Part shown: positions 43,747 through 52,737 of the stretch, piece after piece
Layout of the letters: every line of letters begins with the position of its first letter
How positions within the stretch are numbered: the stretch's first letter is position 1
DNA from: Paraherbaspirillum soli
GTDB taxonomy: Bacteria; Pseudomonadota; Gammaproteobacteria; Burkholderiales; Burkholderiaceae_D
Reading direction: 5' to 3'
NCBI RefSeq assembly: GCF_042654985.1
Contig: NZ_JBHSMT010000005.1
Location: forward strand, 186,001-250,000
Length of the DNA stretch: 64,000 nt
Made by a program: the position numbers and the translations under genes
Notes under the pieces: generated by a model
The model's input: only the letters and a program-made list of their open reading frames with translations
The model's database searches: none
What the model was told of the DNA's origin: nothing

Positions 43747-44667
43747 ATGTTCACAAAAATCCATGCAGTTGCAAAACAAGTCAGTCAGATCGTTGTCGGC
43801 AAAGACCATCAAATTCGGCAAGCGCTGGTATGCCTGCTGGCTGGCGGCCACCTATTGATCGAGGATGTCCCCGGCGTCGGCAAAACGACGCTAGCGCATG
43901 CGTTGGCAATTTCACTCGGTTTGCGCTTCAATCGCTTGCAATTCACCAGCGACTTGCTGCCGGCGGACGTAGTTGGCATTTCGGTTTTCGACCGCGAGAA
44001 AAGCAGTTTTGTGTTCCATCAAGGTCCGGTGTTCACGCAAGTATTGCTGGCCGATGAAATCAATCGGGCCACGCCGAAAACCCAATCCGCCCTGCTGGAA
44101 GCGATGGAAGAGCGCCAGGTTACCGCGGAAGGCGTGACCCGCGATTTGCCGGAACCATTTTTTGTCATCGCAACCCAGAATCCTGCCCATCAGGTCGGCA
44201 CCTTCGCGCTGCCGGAATCGCAACTGGATCGCTTCCTGATGTGCCTGTCGCTCGGTTATCCGGATGCCGCCGCAGAACGTGCGCTGCTGATGGGGGAGGA
44301 CCGCCGCGTCTTGCTGAAATCGATACAGCGCGTGATGCAGCCAGCCGAATTGATCGCAGCGCGGCAAGCTTTGAAGCAGATTCATACTGCCGCCTCGTTG
44401 ATTGATTATGTGCAGGCGTTGGCGCACGCGTCTCGCCACAACGGCATGTTCGCCGAAGGCATGAGCCCGCGCGCCGCCATCGCGCTGTTACAGGCGGCGC
44501 GCGCCTGGGCCGCCATGGAGGGGCGCAATCATGTGATTCCCGAAGATGTCCAGGCGGTACTGGTGCCGGTGACGGCACATCGTTTGCGACCGCTCAAATC
44601 GCACACCGGCAGCGCACTGGGCAGTCGCGACCTGGTATTGCAATTGATGAAGGCGGTCGCCGTTTAA
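43747..44667 (+). CDS. MoxR-family AAA+ ATPase
   Basis: This 306-residue ATPase belongs to the MoxR group, chaperone-like proteins usually paired with DUF58 and transglutaminase genes. The ATG at 43747 gives MFTKIHAVAKQVSQIVVGK. Walker A is EDVPGVGKTTLAHA, Walker B is VLLADEINRA, and ATQNPAHQVGTFALPESQLDRF is sensor 1 with the arginine finger region. The downstream DUF58 gene starts 15 bp after its stop, so they form an operon. Confidence 0.92.
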   Translation: MFTKIHAVAKQVSQIVVGKDHQIRQALVCLLAGGHLLIEDVPGVGKTTLAHALAISLGLRFNRLQFTSDLLPADVVGISVFDREKSSFVFHQGPVFTQVLLADEINRATPKTQSALLEAMEERQVTAEGVTRDLPEPFFVIATQNPAHQVGTFALPESQLDRFLMCLSLGYPDAAAERALLMGEDRRVLLKSIQRVMQPAELIAARQALKQIHTAASLIDYVQALAHASRHNGMFAEGMSPRAAIALLQAARAWAAMEGRNHVIPEDVQAVLVPVTAHRLRPLKSHTGSALGSRDLVLQLMKAVAV

Positions 44668-44681
44668 GGCGCGCCGTGCTC

Positions 44682-45692
44682 ATGCCTACCATGCTGACAG
44701 CGCTGCATAACAAGCTTCAATACTGGCTCAATCAATCCTTGTTTCAACTGCGCGGGGCCGAGCCGGGAGAGGTGTTTTTAAGCCAGCGCCGGGTATTCAT
44801 CGTCCCCAGCCGGGCCGGCATGGCATTTGCCGCGATGCTGATCGTGCTCTTCATCGGCTCCATCAATTACAACCTCAGCCTCGGCTTTGCGCTGACCTTC
44901 CTGCTGGCGGCATGCGCTGTGATCGACATGCATCTGACCTTCCGCAACCTGGCCTATCTGCATCTGGCGGCAGGCAAAGTGACGCCGGTATTTGCCGGCG
45001 AAGATGCGCTATTCGAATTGCATCTGATGAATCGCCGCAAGCACCCTCGCTACGCGCTCTGGCTCAGTTTCATCGGCCCCAATCTGGCGCCGATGGATCA
45101 CGCGGTCGATGTTGCCGCGCACGCTGTCAGCAGCGTCACCTTGGCCAGCGCCACGGTGGCGCGCGGCTGGCATCCGGCTCCCCGGGTGCGCCTGCAAACA
45201 CGCTTCCCGCTTGGCCTGCTGCGCGCATGGAGTTACTGGCAGCCGGACGTCAAGGCCTTGATCTATCCGCAGCCGGAGGCGGCGGCATCGGCGCCGCCGC
45301 TACCAATGGCTCCAATGGAAAATGCGGATGGCAACGGCACCGCCGGCCATCAGGATTTTGCCGGCATCCGCACTTATCAAGCGGGAGACTCGCTCAAACA
45401 CCTGGCTTGGCGGCAGATCGCCAAACTGGATATGGATGCGGAGGTCAAGCTGATCACCAAGCATTTCGAGGGCGGCGCAGCCAGCGATCTGGCGATCGAT
45501 TATGCAAGCCTGCCGTACGCGATGGCAGTCGACGCCAAGCTGTCCCGCATGACGCGCTGGATACTGGAGGCGGAAGCACACAGCCTGCCCTATGCTTTCC
45601 GCTTGGGCGATATTGTCTACGCCGCAGCGATCGGGCCGGCGCATCAGCAAGCCTGCCTGCAGGCGTTGGCGTTATACGAAGGTGCAACATGA
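44682..45692 (+). CDS. DUF58 membrane protein
   Basis: This 336-residue protein has two membrane segments near the N-terminus (about residues 45-65 and 68-85), then a cytoplasmic or periplasmic domain with DUF58 marks (FAGIRTYQAGDSLKHLAWRQIAK). The start could be 44682 or 44691. DUF58 proteins have a von Willebrand-like fold and work with MoxR ATPases. The stop overlaps the next start (ATGA). Confidence 0.88.
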   Translation: MPTMLTALHNKLQYWLNQSLFQLRGAEPGEVFLSQRRVFIVPSRAGMAFAAMLIVLFIGSINYNLSLGFALTFLLAACAVIDMHLTFRNLAYLHLAAGKVTPVFAGEDALFELHLMNRRKHPRYALWLSFIGPNLAPMDHAVDVAAHAVSSVTLASATVARGWHPAPRVRLQTRFPLGLLRAWSYWQPDVKALIYPQPEAAASAPPLPMAPMENADGNGTAGHQDFAGIRTYQAGDSLKHLAWRQIAKLDMDAEVKLITKHFEGGAASDLAIDYASLPYAMAVDAKLSRMTRWILEAEAHSLPYAFRLGDIVYAAAIGPAHQQACLQALALYEGAT

Positions 45693-47788
45693 CGGCCACG
45701 CCTACCGCGCGCATCTCCGTCAAGATGGATGAGCAGCCTTTTCTGCAGTATTCAATATCCTGGTTCCGCGTCCTGACGCGCGACAAGAGCGATACCTTAT
45801 TGCTGCTGACCGCGTGCGCCATGGTGCTGCTGCCGCACTTTGGACACCTGCCGTGGTGGACTTCAGTCACTTGCGCCGGCTTGCTGGCATGGCGCGGCTG
45901 GATCACGCTGAGCGGACAGCGGCTACCGCCGATCTGGCTGTTGCTGCCGCTGGCACTGCTGACCATGGCCGGGGTCTATGCCGATCACCGGACCCTGCTC
46001 GGCCGCGATGCCGGGGTTGCCATGCTGGTGCTGTTGCTGACTTTTAAATTGCTGGAAATGCGTGCCCGGCGCGATCTGTTCGTGGTGCTGCTATTGAGCT
46101 TTTTTTTACTGCTGACCACTTTTTTCTATTCTCAATCGGTGCTGACCGCACTGATGATGATCGTCACGCTGGTCCTGATATTGACGGTGCAGCTATCGTT
46201 TCAATACACCGGCATCGTGCCGCCGCTGCGACAGCGGCTGCGCCTGGGCGGCTTGATTCTGGCGCTGGCAGTGCCGCTGACGCTGGTGTTATTCCTGGTG
46301 TTTCCGCGCATTCAGGGGCCACTGTGGGGACTGCCTGGCGATGCGCATGGCGGACGCAGCGGCTTATCGGACAGCATGGCGCCCGGGAATATTTCGGAGC
46401 TGGCTTTATCGGATGACATCGCCTTCCGCATCAAATTCCTCGATCCGCCGCCAGCCCCGGCCAACCGCTATTGGCGCGGCGCGGTGCTGGGCGATTTTGA
46501 TGGCCGGACCTGGACTCAGACTCGGGTGTCGACATTGGCTGGCGAAGCTCGGAGCGCGCTGGCCTCGCTCCCGGGAGCGGCTATCCGTCAACAAATCACC
46601 ATGGAGCCGAACGGACAACGCTGGCTATTCGCTTTGGAAGCTCCGCGCGCGGCGCCAACGCTTGAGGATATGTCCGTCAGGATTACCGGCGACCACCAAA
46701 TTCGAACTTCACGCCCGATTGGTGAGCGCGTTCGCTACGATGTGATTTCGCATATTGCATCCGCTCTGCCGGATCACGCGACGCCGTCGGTATTGCAACA
46801 GGCGTTGCGCTTGCCGGAAAATTTCAACCCACGCACACTGACATTTGCCGCGACCTTGCGCTCGCAGTGGCGCGACGATACGGCGCTGGTCAACGCCGCA
46901 CTCGATTTCTTCCGGCATGAGCACTTCATCTACACGCTGGAACCGCCGTTGCTCGGCAAGGATAGCGTCGACGATTTCCTGTTTTCCAGTCGTGCCGGCT
47001 TCTGCGAACATTACGCCAGCGCCTTCGTCGTCTTGATGCGCGCGGCAGGCATCCCGGCGCGCGTGGTGACGGGTTATCAAGGCGGTGAAATCAATTCGGT
47101 GGACGGCATGATGACCGTGCGTCAATCCGATGCCCATGCCTGGTCTGAAGTATGGCTGCCGCCACGCGGCTGGGTGCGTATCGACCCCACTGCCGCAGCA
47201 GCGCCTGGCCGGATTGAAACCCAGTTGAATAATTTGCTGCCGCGCTCCATGTTCGGCGGCCTGATCAATCTGAATCCAGGTCAAGGCGACTGGTGGTCGA
47301 AGCTGAGCAGCGCCGCAACCATCGTGCGCGCCAACTGGGAGGCTCTCAACAACGGCTGGAATCAATGGGCGCTTAATTACACGCCGGACCGGCAAAGGAG
47401 TTTTCTGGCGGCGCTGGGATTCGAGCAATTCGATTGGCGCGCCCTGATTGCATTGATGTCGGCAATCGCTGCGGTAGCGGTAGGCACCGTCACGCTGCCT
47501 TTACTGCTGGCCAGGAGCAGGGCCAATCCGCTCGATAAGTTATACTCGGCGCTTTGCGCGCGCATGGCTGGCCGCGGTATCGAACGGGAAAAGCACGAAG
47601 GCCCGAGCAGTTATCGCCGACGTTTATGTGCGACCGATTCGCCGCTACCGCCAGCCACAAAACTTGCGGTTGAGCGCTTTATGAATTTGTATGAGGCGTT
47701 ACGCTACGGTGCCGACTGCGGCCCCGACAATATTCCGCCAGCGCCTTTAATGGCAAAACTAAAATTACTGCTATCCCAATGTCGATGA
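45689..47788 (+). CDS. TgpA-like membrane transglutaminase (DUF3488)
   Basis: This 699-residue protein is anchored by six or so membrane segments in the first 220 residues and one near residue 595. The periplasmic transglutaminase-like domain between has the catalytic triad C439 (RAGFCEHYASAFV), H483 (SDAHAWSEVW) and D499 (WVRIDPTAA). The homologue in Pseudomonas aeruginosa, TgpA, is essential, but its substrate is unknown. The start at 45689 is set by the ATGA overlap with the DUF58 gene. The open frame continues upstream inside that gene by chance. The mltB gene overlaps its 3' end. Confidence 0.9.
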   Translation: MTATPTARISVKMDEQPFLQYSISWFRVLTRDKSDTLLLLTACAMVLLPHFGHLPWWTSVTCAGLLAWRGWITLSGQRLPPIWLLLPLALLTMAGVYADHRTLLGRDAGVAMLVLLLTFKLLEMRARRDLFVVLLLSFFLLLTTFFYSQSVLTALMMIVTLVLILTVQLSFQYTGIVPPLRQRLRLGGLILALAVPLTLVLFLVFPRIQGPLWGLPGDAHGGRSGLSDSMAPGNISELALSDDIAFRIKFLDPPPAPANRYWRGAVLGDFDGRTWTQTRVSTLAGEARSALASLPGAAIRQQITMEPNGQRWLFALEAPRAAPTLEDMSVRITGDHQIRTSRPIGERVRYDVISHIASALPDHATPSVLQQALRLPENFNPRTLTFAATLRSQWRDDTALVNAALDFFRHEHFIYTLEPPLLGKDSVDDFLFSSRAGFCEHYASAFVVLMRAAGIPARVVTGYQGGEINSVDGMMTVRQSDAHAWSEVWLPPRGWVRIDPTAAAAPGRIETQLNNLLPRSMFGGLINLNPGQGDWWSKLSSAATIVRANWEALNNGWNQWALNYTPDRQRSFLAALGFEQFDWRALIALMSAIAAVAVGTVTLPLLLARSRANPLDKLYSALCARMAGRGIEREKHEGPSSYRRRLCATDSPLPPATKLAVERFMNLYEALRYGADCGPDNIPPAPLMAKLKLLLSQCR

Positions 47789-48900
47789 AATCACCTGTCC
47801 GCCCTCGTACGCTCGTTCAACTATGCGCCATCGCGCTGGCCGTCACGATCAGTCCCCACTTACTGGCACAAACATCGAAAAAATCGCCGTCGGCAAAAAT
47901 ACGCAAGGCCAGCAGCGTCGCCGATGAAGGTGAATTCGCCAATTTCGCCGAGTGGAAAGAGGTCGCCGTCTTCATCGACCAAATGGTCGCCAAACATGGC
48001 TTCGACAAAGCGGAGCTGGAAGCGGTCTTCAACAAAATCCGCTACGTCGATAGTGCAATCCAATTGATGAAACCCGCGCCTGCCGGCAAGCCCAAAAACT
48101 GGGCTGTCTACCGCGCCCGCTTCGTCGAGCCGATCCGTATCAATGCCGGCGTTCAGTTCTGGAATACCCACGCCGACGCGTTGGCGCGGGCAGAGGCGCA
48201 ATATGGCGTCCCGGCCGAAATCATTGTCGGCATCATCGGGGTTGAAACGGTATATGGCCGCAATGTCGGCAGCTTCCGTGTCATGGATGCGATCACCACG
48301 CTGGCCTTTGATTATCCGAATACGCCGACCCGTGAAGCGCGGATGGCATTCTTCCGCGACGAGCTTGAAAACACGCTCCTGTTTGCGCGCGAATCGGGGA
48401 TCGACCCGTTTTCATTGTTGGGATCGTATGCGGGCGCCATCGGCTGGCCGCAGTTTATGCCTGGCAGCATCCGCCAGTACGGCGTCGATTTCGATGGCGA
48501 CGGCAAAATCGATTTACGCAATTCTCCGGTGGATGCGATCGGCAGTGTCGCCCACTACCTGGCCGAACATGGCTGGAAATCGGGACTGCCTATCGTTTTC
48601 CCTGCCACGGTCGCCACCGACACCAGCGCTGAAAATCGCTGGCAGGCATTCATCGGCCAAGGCCTGGAAGCAAAATACTCACTCGACGACATGACGGCTG
48701 CCGGCGTGGTGCCGAGCGTGGTTCCGCCAAATGAGCTGCGCTATGGATTGATTGACTTGCAAAACGGCCAAGGTCCAACCGAATATTGGCTAGGCACAGA
48801 TAATTTCTATGCCATCACCCAATACAATCGTAGTTTCTTTTACGCAATGTCAGTGGTCGACTTGGGACGTGCGGTACGTGCGGCGCGCAGTCCGCAATGA
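47779..48900 (+). CDS. mltB: Lytic murein transglycosylase B
   Basis: It cleaves peptidoglycan strands to anhydromuropeptides in the periplasm. The protein is 373 residues with a signal segment at about 12-32 (LVQLCAIALAVTISPHLLA, no lipobox). The catalytic glutamate is E156 in GVETVYGRNVGSF. Further marks are FDYPNTPTREARMAFF, GSYAGAIGWPQFMPGS and the DFDGDGKIDL loop, which resembles the calcium site of E. coli Slt35. It overlaps the transglutaminase gene by 10 nt, which ties it to that operon. Confidence 0.93.
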   Translation: MSMKSPVRPRTLVQLCAIALAVTISPHLLAQTSKKSPSAKIRKASSVADEGEFANFAEWKEVAVFIDQMVAKHGFDKAELEAVFNKIRYVDSAIQLMKPAPAGKPKNWAVYRARFVEPIRINAGVQFWNTHADALARAEAQYGVPAEIIVGIIGVETVYGRNVGSFRVMDAITTLAFDYPNTPTREARMAFFRDELENTLLFARESGIDPFSLLGSYAGAIGWPQFMPGSIRQYGVDFDGDGKIDLRNSPVDAIGSVAHYLAEHGWKSGLPIVFPATVATDTSAENRWQAFIGQGLEAKYSLDDMTAAGVVPSVVPPNELRYGLIDLQNGQGPTEYWLGTDNFYAITQYNRSFFYAMSVVDLGRAVRAARSPQ

Positions 48901-48924
48901 TCAACGATGGCCAACGGCCCCTGC

Positions 48925-49461
48925 TCAAGCGTTGCTGACGGCCAGTTCGACTTCGACAGTTTGGTCGTTGGCGCTTAGCCAAATCTGGCCGTCCTGAATC
49001 GTGCATTGCAATTGCATGTTGCGCTGAGCCAACTGGCTCAACGCCAGGCTGCTTGCCGCTGCAATATTGATAACAGTCAGATTGCGGGCACGTGCCACTT
49101 TGTTGCTGATTTGATTCCACCAAATGTGGCTGGTGCTGCTGTAACTGTAAATCACCACCTGAGCCGCCCGGCCGCACGCTTTCAAAATGCGCTTTTCGTC
49201 AGGCTGGCCGACTTCGATCCAGAGATCGATTGCACCGGTCAGGTCCTTCGCCCACAGATCGGGCTCCTCCGCATCCGACAACCCTTTGCCGAATGCCAGT
49301 GCGGAAGAGGCGTGGCGCGCAAACGCCAGCAGCCTAACCATCATCCGCTCATCGGTTTCCGACGGATGGCGAGCGATAGTGAGCGAGTGCTCCTGGTAAT
49401 AATGACGGTCCATATCGGCAATTTGCAGATCGGCTTTGAAAATAGTTGCTTTAAGGGCCAT
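48925..49461 (-). CDS. yaeQ: YaeQ family protein
   Basis: This 177-residue protein begins MALKATIFKADLQIADMDRHYY at the ATG at 49461; the frame is open to 49491. Motifs HPSETDERMMVRLLAFA, EPDLWAKDLTGAIDLWIEVG and RARNLTVINI are those of YaeQ, which has a PD-(D/E)XK nuclease-like fold. The role is unknown; it was once proposed as a suppressor of an rfaH mutation. It is convergent with mltB. Confidence 0.9.
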   Translation of the reverse strand: MALKATIFKADLQIADMDRHYYQEHSLTIARHPSETDERMMVRLLAFARHASSALAFGKGLSDAEEPDLWAKDLTGAIDLWIEVGQPDEKRILKACGRAAQVVIYSYSSTSHIWWNQISNKVARARNLTVINIAAASSLALSQLAQRNMQLQCTIQDGQIWLSANDQTVEVELAVSNA

Positions 49462-49780
49462 AACGCCTATTGTTATAGTTAAGTGAATCAAACCCGGCGC
49501 GATGCGATCACGGGATCGGAAGAATAACCTGATTTGTTTTTAATTGGCGAATAGTTAGCTCGCCGGATCATTTTTGATGAAGGCTCCACCAGCCCTTGCA
49601 ATGCCGGCTTATTAATATTTAAGCATCAGCAATGAAGAGCAAGCCTTGGCAGCACATAGGTAGAAATGCAGCTGGCGAAACCGACCAAGTACGCAGTCGA
49701 TGAAGAAAGAATAATATTTAACCCTGTTACCGACCCAATAACTTTGCAAAATCACTCATAAACAACCTACTACCTGTCGC

Positions 49781-50371
49781 ATGAAACTCTCTACCACACC
49801 AGTAATATCAGCCTCTGCCAGCGAAGTAATTGCTCACACGAAAACATGGCTGGAGCGAGCTGTCATTGGCCTGAATCTTTGTCCATTTGCCAAGGCTGTC
49901 CATATTAAAAACCAGATTCGTTATGTCGTCAGCGAAGCGAACACGGTGGAAGACTTATTGACTGACTTGGTGAATGAACTCAAATTTCTACAGCAAGCCG
50001 ATCCGGTAACGGTCGACACCACTTTGTTGATTCACCCTAAGGTATTGGGTGATTTCCTGGACTACAACGACTTCCTCGCTGTTGCCGATGCAGCGATCGA
50101 CGAGCTTGATTTAGTCGGGGAAATTCAGATCGCCAGCTTCCATCCGGATTATCAATTCGCTGACGCAACGAGCGATGATATTAGCAATTACACCAATCGG
50201 GCTCCCTATCCAACGCTGCACCTACTGCGTGAAGACAGTGTCGAGCGTGCAGTCGATGCGTTCCCGGAAGCATCCGAGATCTTTGAGAAGAACATGCAAA
50301 CCCTGCAACAACTCGGGCTTGCGGGTTGGGAAAGAGTAATGCGGGGAAAACCGGCCAAAAGTGAAAGTTAA
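49781..50371 (+). CDS. DUF1415 family protein
   Basis: This 196-residue cytoplasmic protein matches DUF1415 from TKTWLERAVIGLNLCPFAKAV through ASFHPDYQFADATSDDISNYTNRAPYPTLHLLRE to the end. The conserved LCPFAK and SFHPDYQF motifs suggest an enzyme active site, but no reaction is known. No clear ribosome site precedes the ATG at 49781. The 320 bp between this gene and yaeQ show no other feature. Confidence 0.88.
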   Translation: MKLSTTPVISASASEVIAHTKTWLERAVIGLNLCPFAKAVHIKNQIRYVVSEANTVEDLLTDLVNELKFLQQADPVTVDTTLLIHPKVLGDFLDYNDFLAVADAAIDELDLVGEIQIASFHPDYQFADATSDDISNYTNRAPYPTLHLLREDSVERAVDAFPEASEIFEKNMQTLQQLGLAGWERVMRGKPAKSES

Positions 50372-50610
50372 GCGATATTTACTTACCACTATACAAACTG
50401 TTGGCCACTCTAAAATGGTTTTCAATACAATTTTTACTGAAAGTTACCAAATAACAATGGACTTCGTTATAAGAAAATTTTAAATTGAGCCTATGCAACT
50501 TATTTGTACATTTAGTCACTAAACAAAGGTCGCTTTGTTTGCTTCCAAATTTTCATTCAACATGCAGAACAACATCATTGCCCGTACCACCCGTTCCATG
50601 AGGAATAAAT

Positions 50611-50769
50611 ATGGAGTTTCTTTATGATAAAAATACATTCAAAATCAGTATAGAATACGCAACTTACGACTTCGCTAACAAAACTAAAGGCCCACTCTAC
50701 AATAGCTCGATATGTATTGTGCAACCCTTTCTATATTTCAACCCGGATAACGGAATCGATCAATTATGA
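50611..50769 (+). CDS. Possible 52-aa protein coupled to HTH gene
   Basis: The ATG at 50611 has AGGAA 5 nt upstream and the stop overlaps the start of the next gene (ATGA at 50766). The product (MEFLYDKNTFKISIEYATYD, later NSSICIVQPFLYFNPDNG) has no family I recognise. It is rich in aromatic residues and has no membrane segment. The downstream HTH gene lacks a ribosome site of its own, which supports translational coupling. The 239 bp upstream (50372-50610) are AT-rich and show nothing else. Confidence 0.4.
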   Translation: MEFLYDKNTFKISIEYATYDFANKTKGPLYNSSICIVQPFLYFNPDNGIDQL

Positions 50770-51110
50770 CTATTACCACCACCCCCAACCCTGACGCCCC
50801 AAAGAGCAACAAACTCGATGAACAAGTGACTTACGATCCTAATCACCTGCTTGATTCGCTGATTGACAAATTGCATCTGAAAAATGATGCCGCACTCTCG
50901 CGCGCACTCGAAGTCGCACCACCTGTGATCAGCAAAATCCGCCATCACAGATTGCCGGTCGGCGCCTCCTTGCTGATTCGTATGCATGAAGTCAGCGCTC
51001 TGAGCATCAGTGAGTTACGCAACCTGATGGGTGATCGCCGCGAAAAATTCCGCATCAGCGACAAGCAATTCAAGCCGAAAGACAAGATCGAAGCTGAAAT
51101 GCAGAAGTAA
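50766..51110 (+). CDS. HTH-like DNA-binding protein
   Basis: This 114-residue protein resembles short regulators widespread in Burkholderiales. Residues about 32-90 look like an XRE-type helix-turn-helix (LIDKLHLKNDAALSRALEV, PVISKIRHHRLPVGAS, HEVSALSISELRNLMG). The tail is highly charged (REKFRISDKQFKPKDKIEAEMQK). No target is known. The start overlaps the small ORF at 50611. Confidence 0.65.
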   Translation: MTITTTPNPDAPKSNKLDEQVTYDPNHLLDSLIDKLHLKNDAALSRALEVAPPVISKIRHHRLPVGASLLIRMHEVSALSISELRNLMGDRREKFRISDKQFKPKDKIEAEMQK

Positions 51111-51166
51111 TAAGTATGCTCACCATCTCCCTGCGTTATTGCAATTACTTTTGATAGTAGATTGCT

Positions 51167-52069
51167 TTACGCAGGGAAAACGCCGGTAGACAAATAACGA
51201 TCGCCACGATCGCATACGACAAATACAATCGTCGCATTTTCTACCTGCTGGGAAATCTTTAGTGCTATTTCGCACGCCCCCGCAGCGGATATCCCGCAAA
51301 AAATTCCCTCTTCGCTTGCCAGTCTCCGCGCCATGTGCTCAGACGCAGCCTGACTGACGGATTCAATCTGATCCACTCTGGAATGATCGTAAATTTTTGG
51401 CAAATAGGCTTCAGGCCACTTTCTGATGCCGGGAATTTGCGATCCTTCTTCCGGTTGCGCACCGATAATCCGGATTTCCTGATTCTTTTCTTTGAGATAT
51501 TTGGAAACTCCCATGATGGTCCCGGTGGTCCCCATGGCGCTCACAAAATGCGTAATCCGTCCTTCGGTGTCGCGCCAGATTTCAGGTCCGGTGGACTCAT
51601 AATGTGCGAGTGGGTTATCTGGATTTGCAAACTGATCGAGAATCAGTCCTTGGCCATCTTTTTCCATTTTTGTGGCGAGATCTCGCGCATATTCCATGCC
51701 GCCGGTCTTTGGCGTCAAGATAATCTTGGCTCCGTACGCGGCCATGCTTTGGCGGCGTTCCTCGCTCAGATTTTCCGGCATCAGCAGCACCATTTTGTAA
51801 CCACGCATTGCTGCCACCATCGCTAGCGCAATGCCGGTATTGCCGCTGGTCGCCTCGATCAGTGTATCGCCAGGCTTGATTTGACCGCGTGCTTCGGCGT
51901 ACTTGATCATCGACAGTGCAGGACGATCCTTGACCGATCCTGCCGGATTGTTCCCTTCCATCTTGCCCAGAATCACGTTATTGCGTCGAGCAGCATCGTC
52001 GCCGGGGATACGCTTCAGTTGTACCAGTGGCGTGTTACCGATTGTGTCTTCAATAGTCAGATAAGGCAT
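51167..52069 (-). CDS. cysM: Cysteine synthase B
   Basis: It makes cysteine (or S-sulfocysteine) from O-acetylserine. The protein is 300 residues from the ATG at 52069, with MPYLTIEDTIGNTPLVQLKR as start; the frame is open to 52102. The PLP lysine is K47 in NPAGSVKDRPA. EATSGNTGIALAMVAA is the substrate loop and GTTGTIMGVSKYL the phosphate-binding loop. Length and the RPALSMI segment fit CysM rather than CysK. Confidence 0.93.
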   Translation of the reverse strand: MPYLTIEDTIGNTPLVQLKRIPGDDAARRNNVILGKMEGNNPAGSVKDRPALSMIKYAEARGQIKPGDTLIEATSGNTGIALAMVAAMRGYKMVLLMPENLSEERRQSMAAYGAKIILTPKTGGMEYARDLATKMEKDGQGLILDQFANPDNPLAHYESTGPEIWRDTEGRITHFVSAMGTTGTIMGVSKYLKEKNQEIRIIGAQPEEGSQIPGIRKWPEAYLPKIYDHSRVDQIESVSQAASEHMARRLASEEGIFCGISAAGACEIALKISQQVENATIVFVVCDRGDRYLSTGVFPA

Positions 52070-52190
52070 AGTTTGTTCAAGTATCTTGGGCAAAAGGCTC
52101 ATTCTAATATGAGACCATATTACGTGTATGAAAGCCTGAAAAACGAATAAAGGTACAAACCTGATGTTGATTTAAAAAGAATTTAGAAGG

Positions 52191-52221
52191 AAAAAGCTCC
52201 GCGACTTGGCGCGGAGCTTTT
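52191..52221 (-). terminator. Terminator of comEA
   Basis: AAGCTCCGCG and CGCGGAGCTT form a 10-bp stem with a T5 run on the minus strand. It lies 15 nt beyond the comEA stop. Confidence 0.8.
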
Positions 52222-52235
52222 GGACTTAAATAAGA

Positions 52236-52616
52236 TCAGTTAGCAACGCCGGCTTTCGCCGCGGACTTGTCGGTTTGCTTGGCTTTAGCCTTACCAGCGC
52301 TCTTGGAATTTTCGTTGCCCGGGGTAGCTTGAGGAGCGGCGTTTTCCTTAGCTTTCCCGTTCACTTGCAAACCTGCTTGCGACAACTTGATCGAACTTTT
52401 GTGACCGATACCTGAGACCCGATTTTCAAAATCGTTCCAGTCTTTGAAATCGCCACCTTTGGTACGTTCATCAAGAATACGCTTGGCAGTCGCGGGACCA
52501 ATACCTTTGATGCCATCCAGCGCCGCAAGGTCAGCCTTGTTTACATCCACTTGGGCAAAAGCCAGATTCATGGATGCAATCAACATTGCAAATACCAGAA
52601 GTAGTTTTTTAAACAT
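52236..52616 (-). CDS. comEA: ComEA-type helix-hairpin-helix DNA-binding protein
   Basis: This 126-residue exported protein probably binds incoming DNA in the periplasm during natural transformation. AAGGAG lies 9 nt before the ATG at 52616. The signal peptide is MFKKLLLVFAMLIASMNLAFA (21 residues, cleaved before QVDVNKAD). Residues about 23-84 are the ComEA HhH domain (VNKADLAALDGIKGIGPATAKRIL and FENRVSGIGHKSSIKL). A Lys/Ala-rich tail follows. It sits between cysM and hldA on the same strand. Confidence 0.9.
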   Translation of the reverse strand: MFKKLLLVFAMLIASMNLAFAQVDVNKADLAALDGIKGIGPATAKRILDERTKGGDFKDWNDFENRVSGIGHKSSIKLSQAGLQVNGKAKENAAPQATPGNENSKSAGKAKAKQTDKSAAKAGVAN

Positions 52617-52737
52617 TTGTCTTATCTCCTTTGAAGTGATGATGACCATATCGATCAAGCAAACGCAGGTGCGTTCACGTGATTATAGGCACAGCAACGC
52701 AGGAAATTGACATTATGCTCACAAAATCAGACTTTGC

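Noticed and set aside
44912..45688. Upstream extension of the transglutaminase frame
   Set aside because: It lies inside the DUF58 gene, has no family match, and the ATGA overlap at 45689 gives a natural start.
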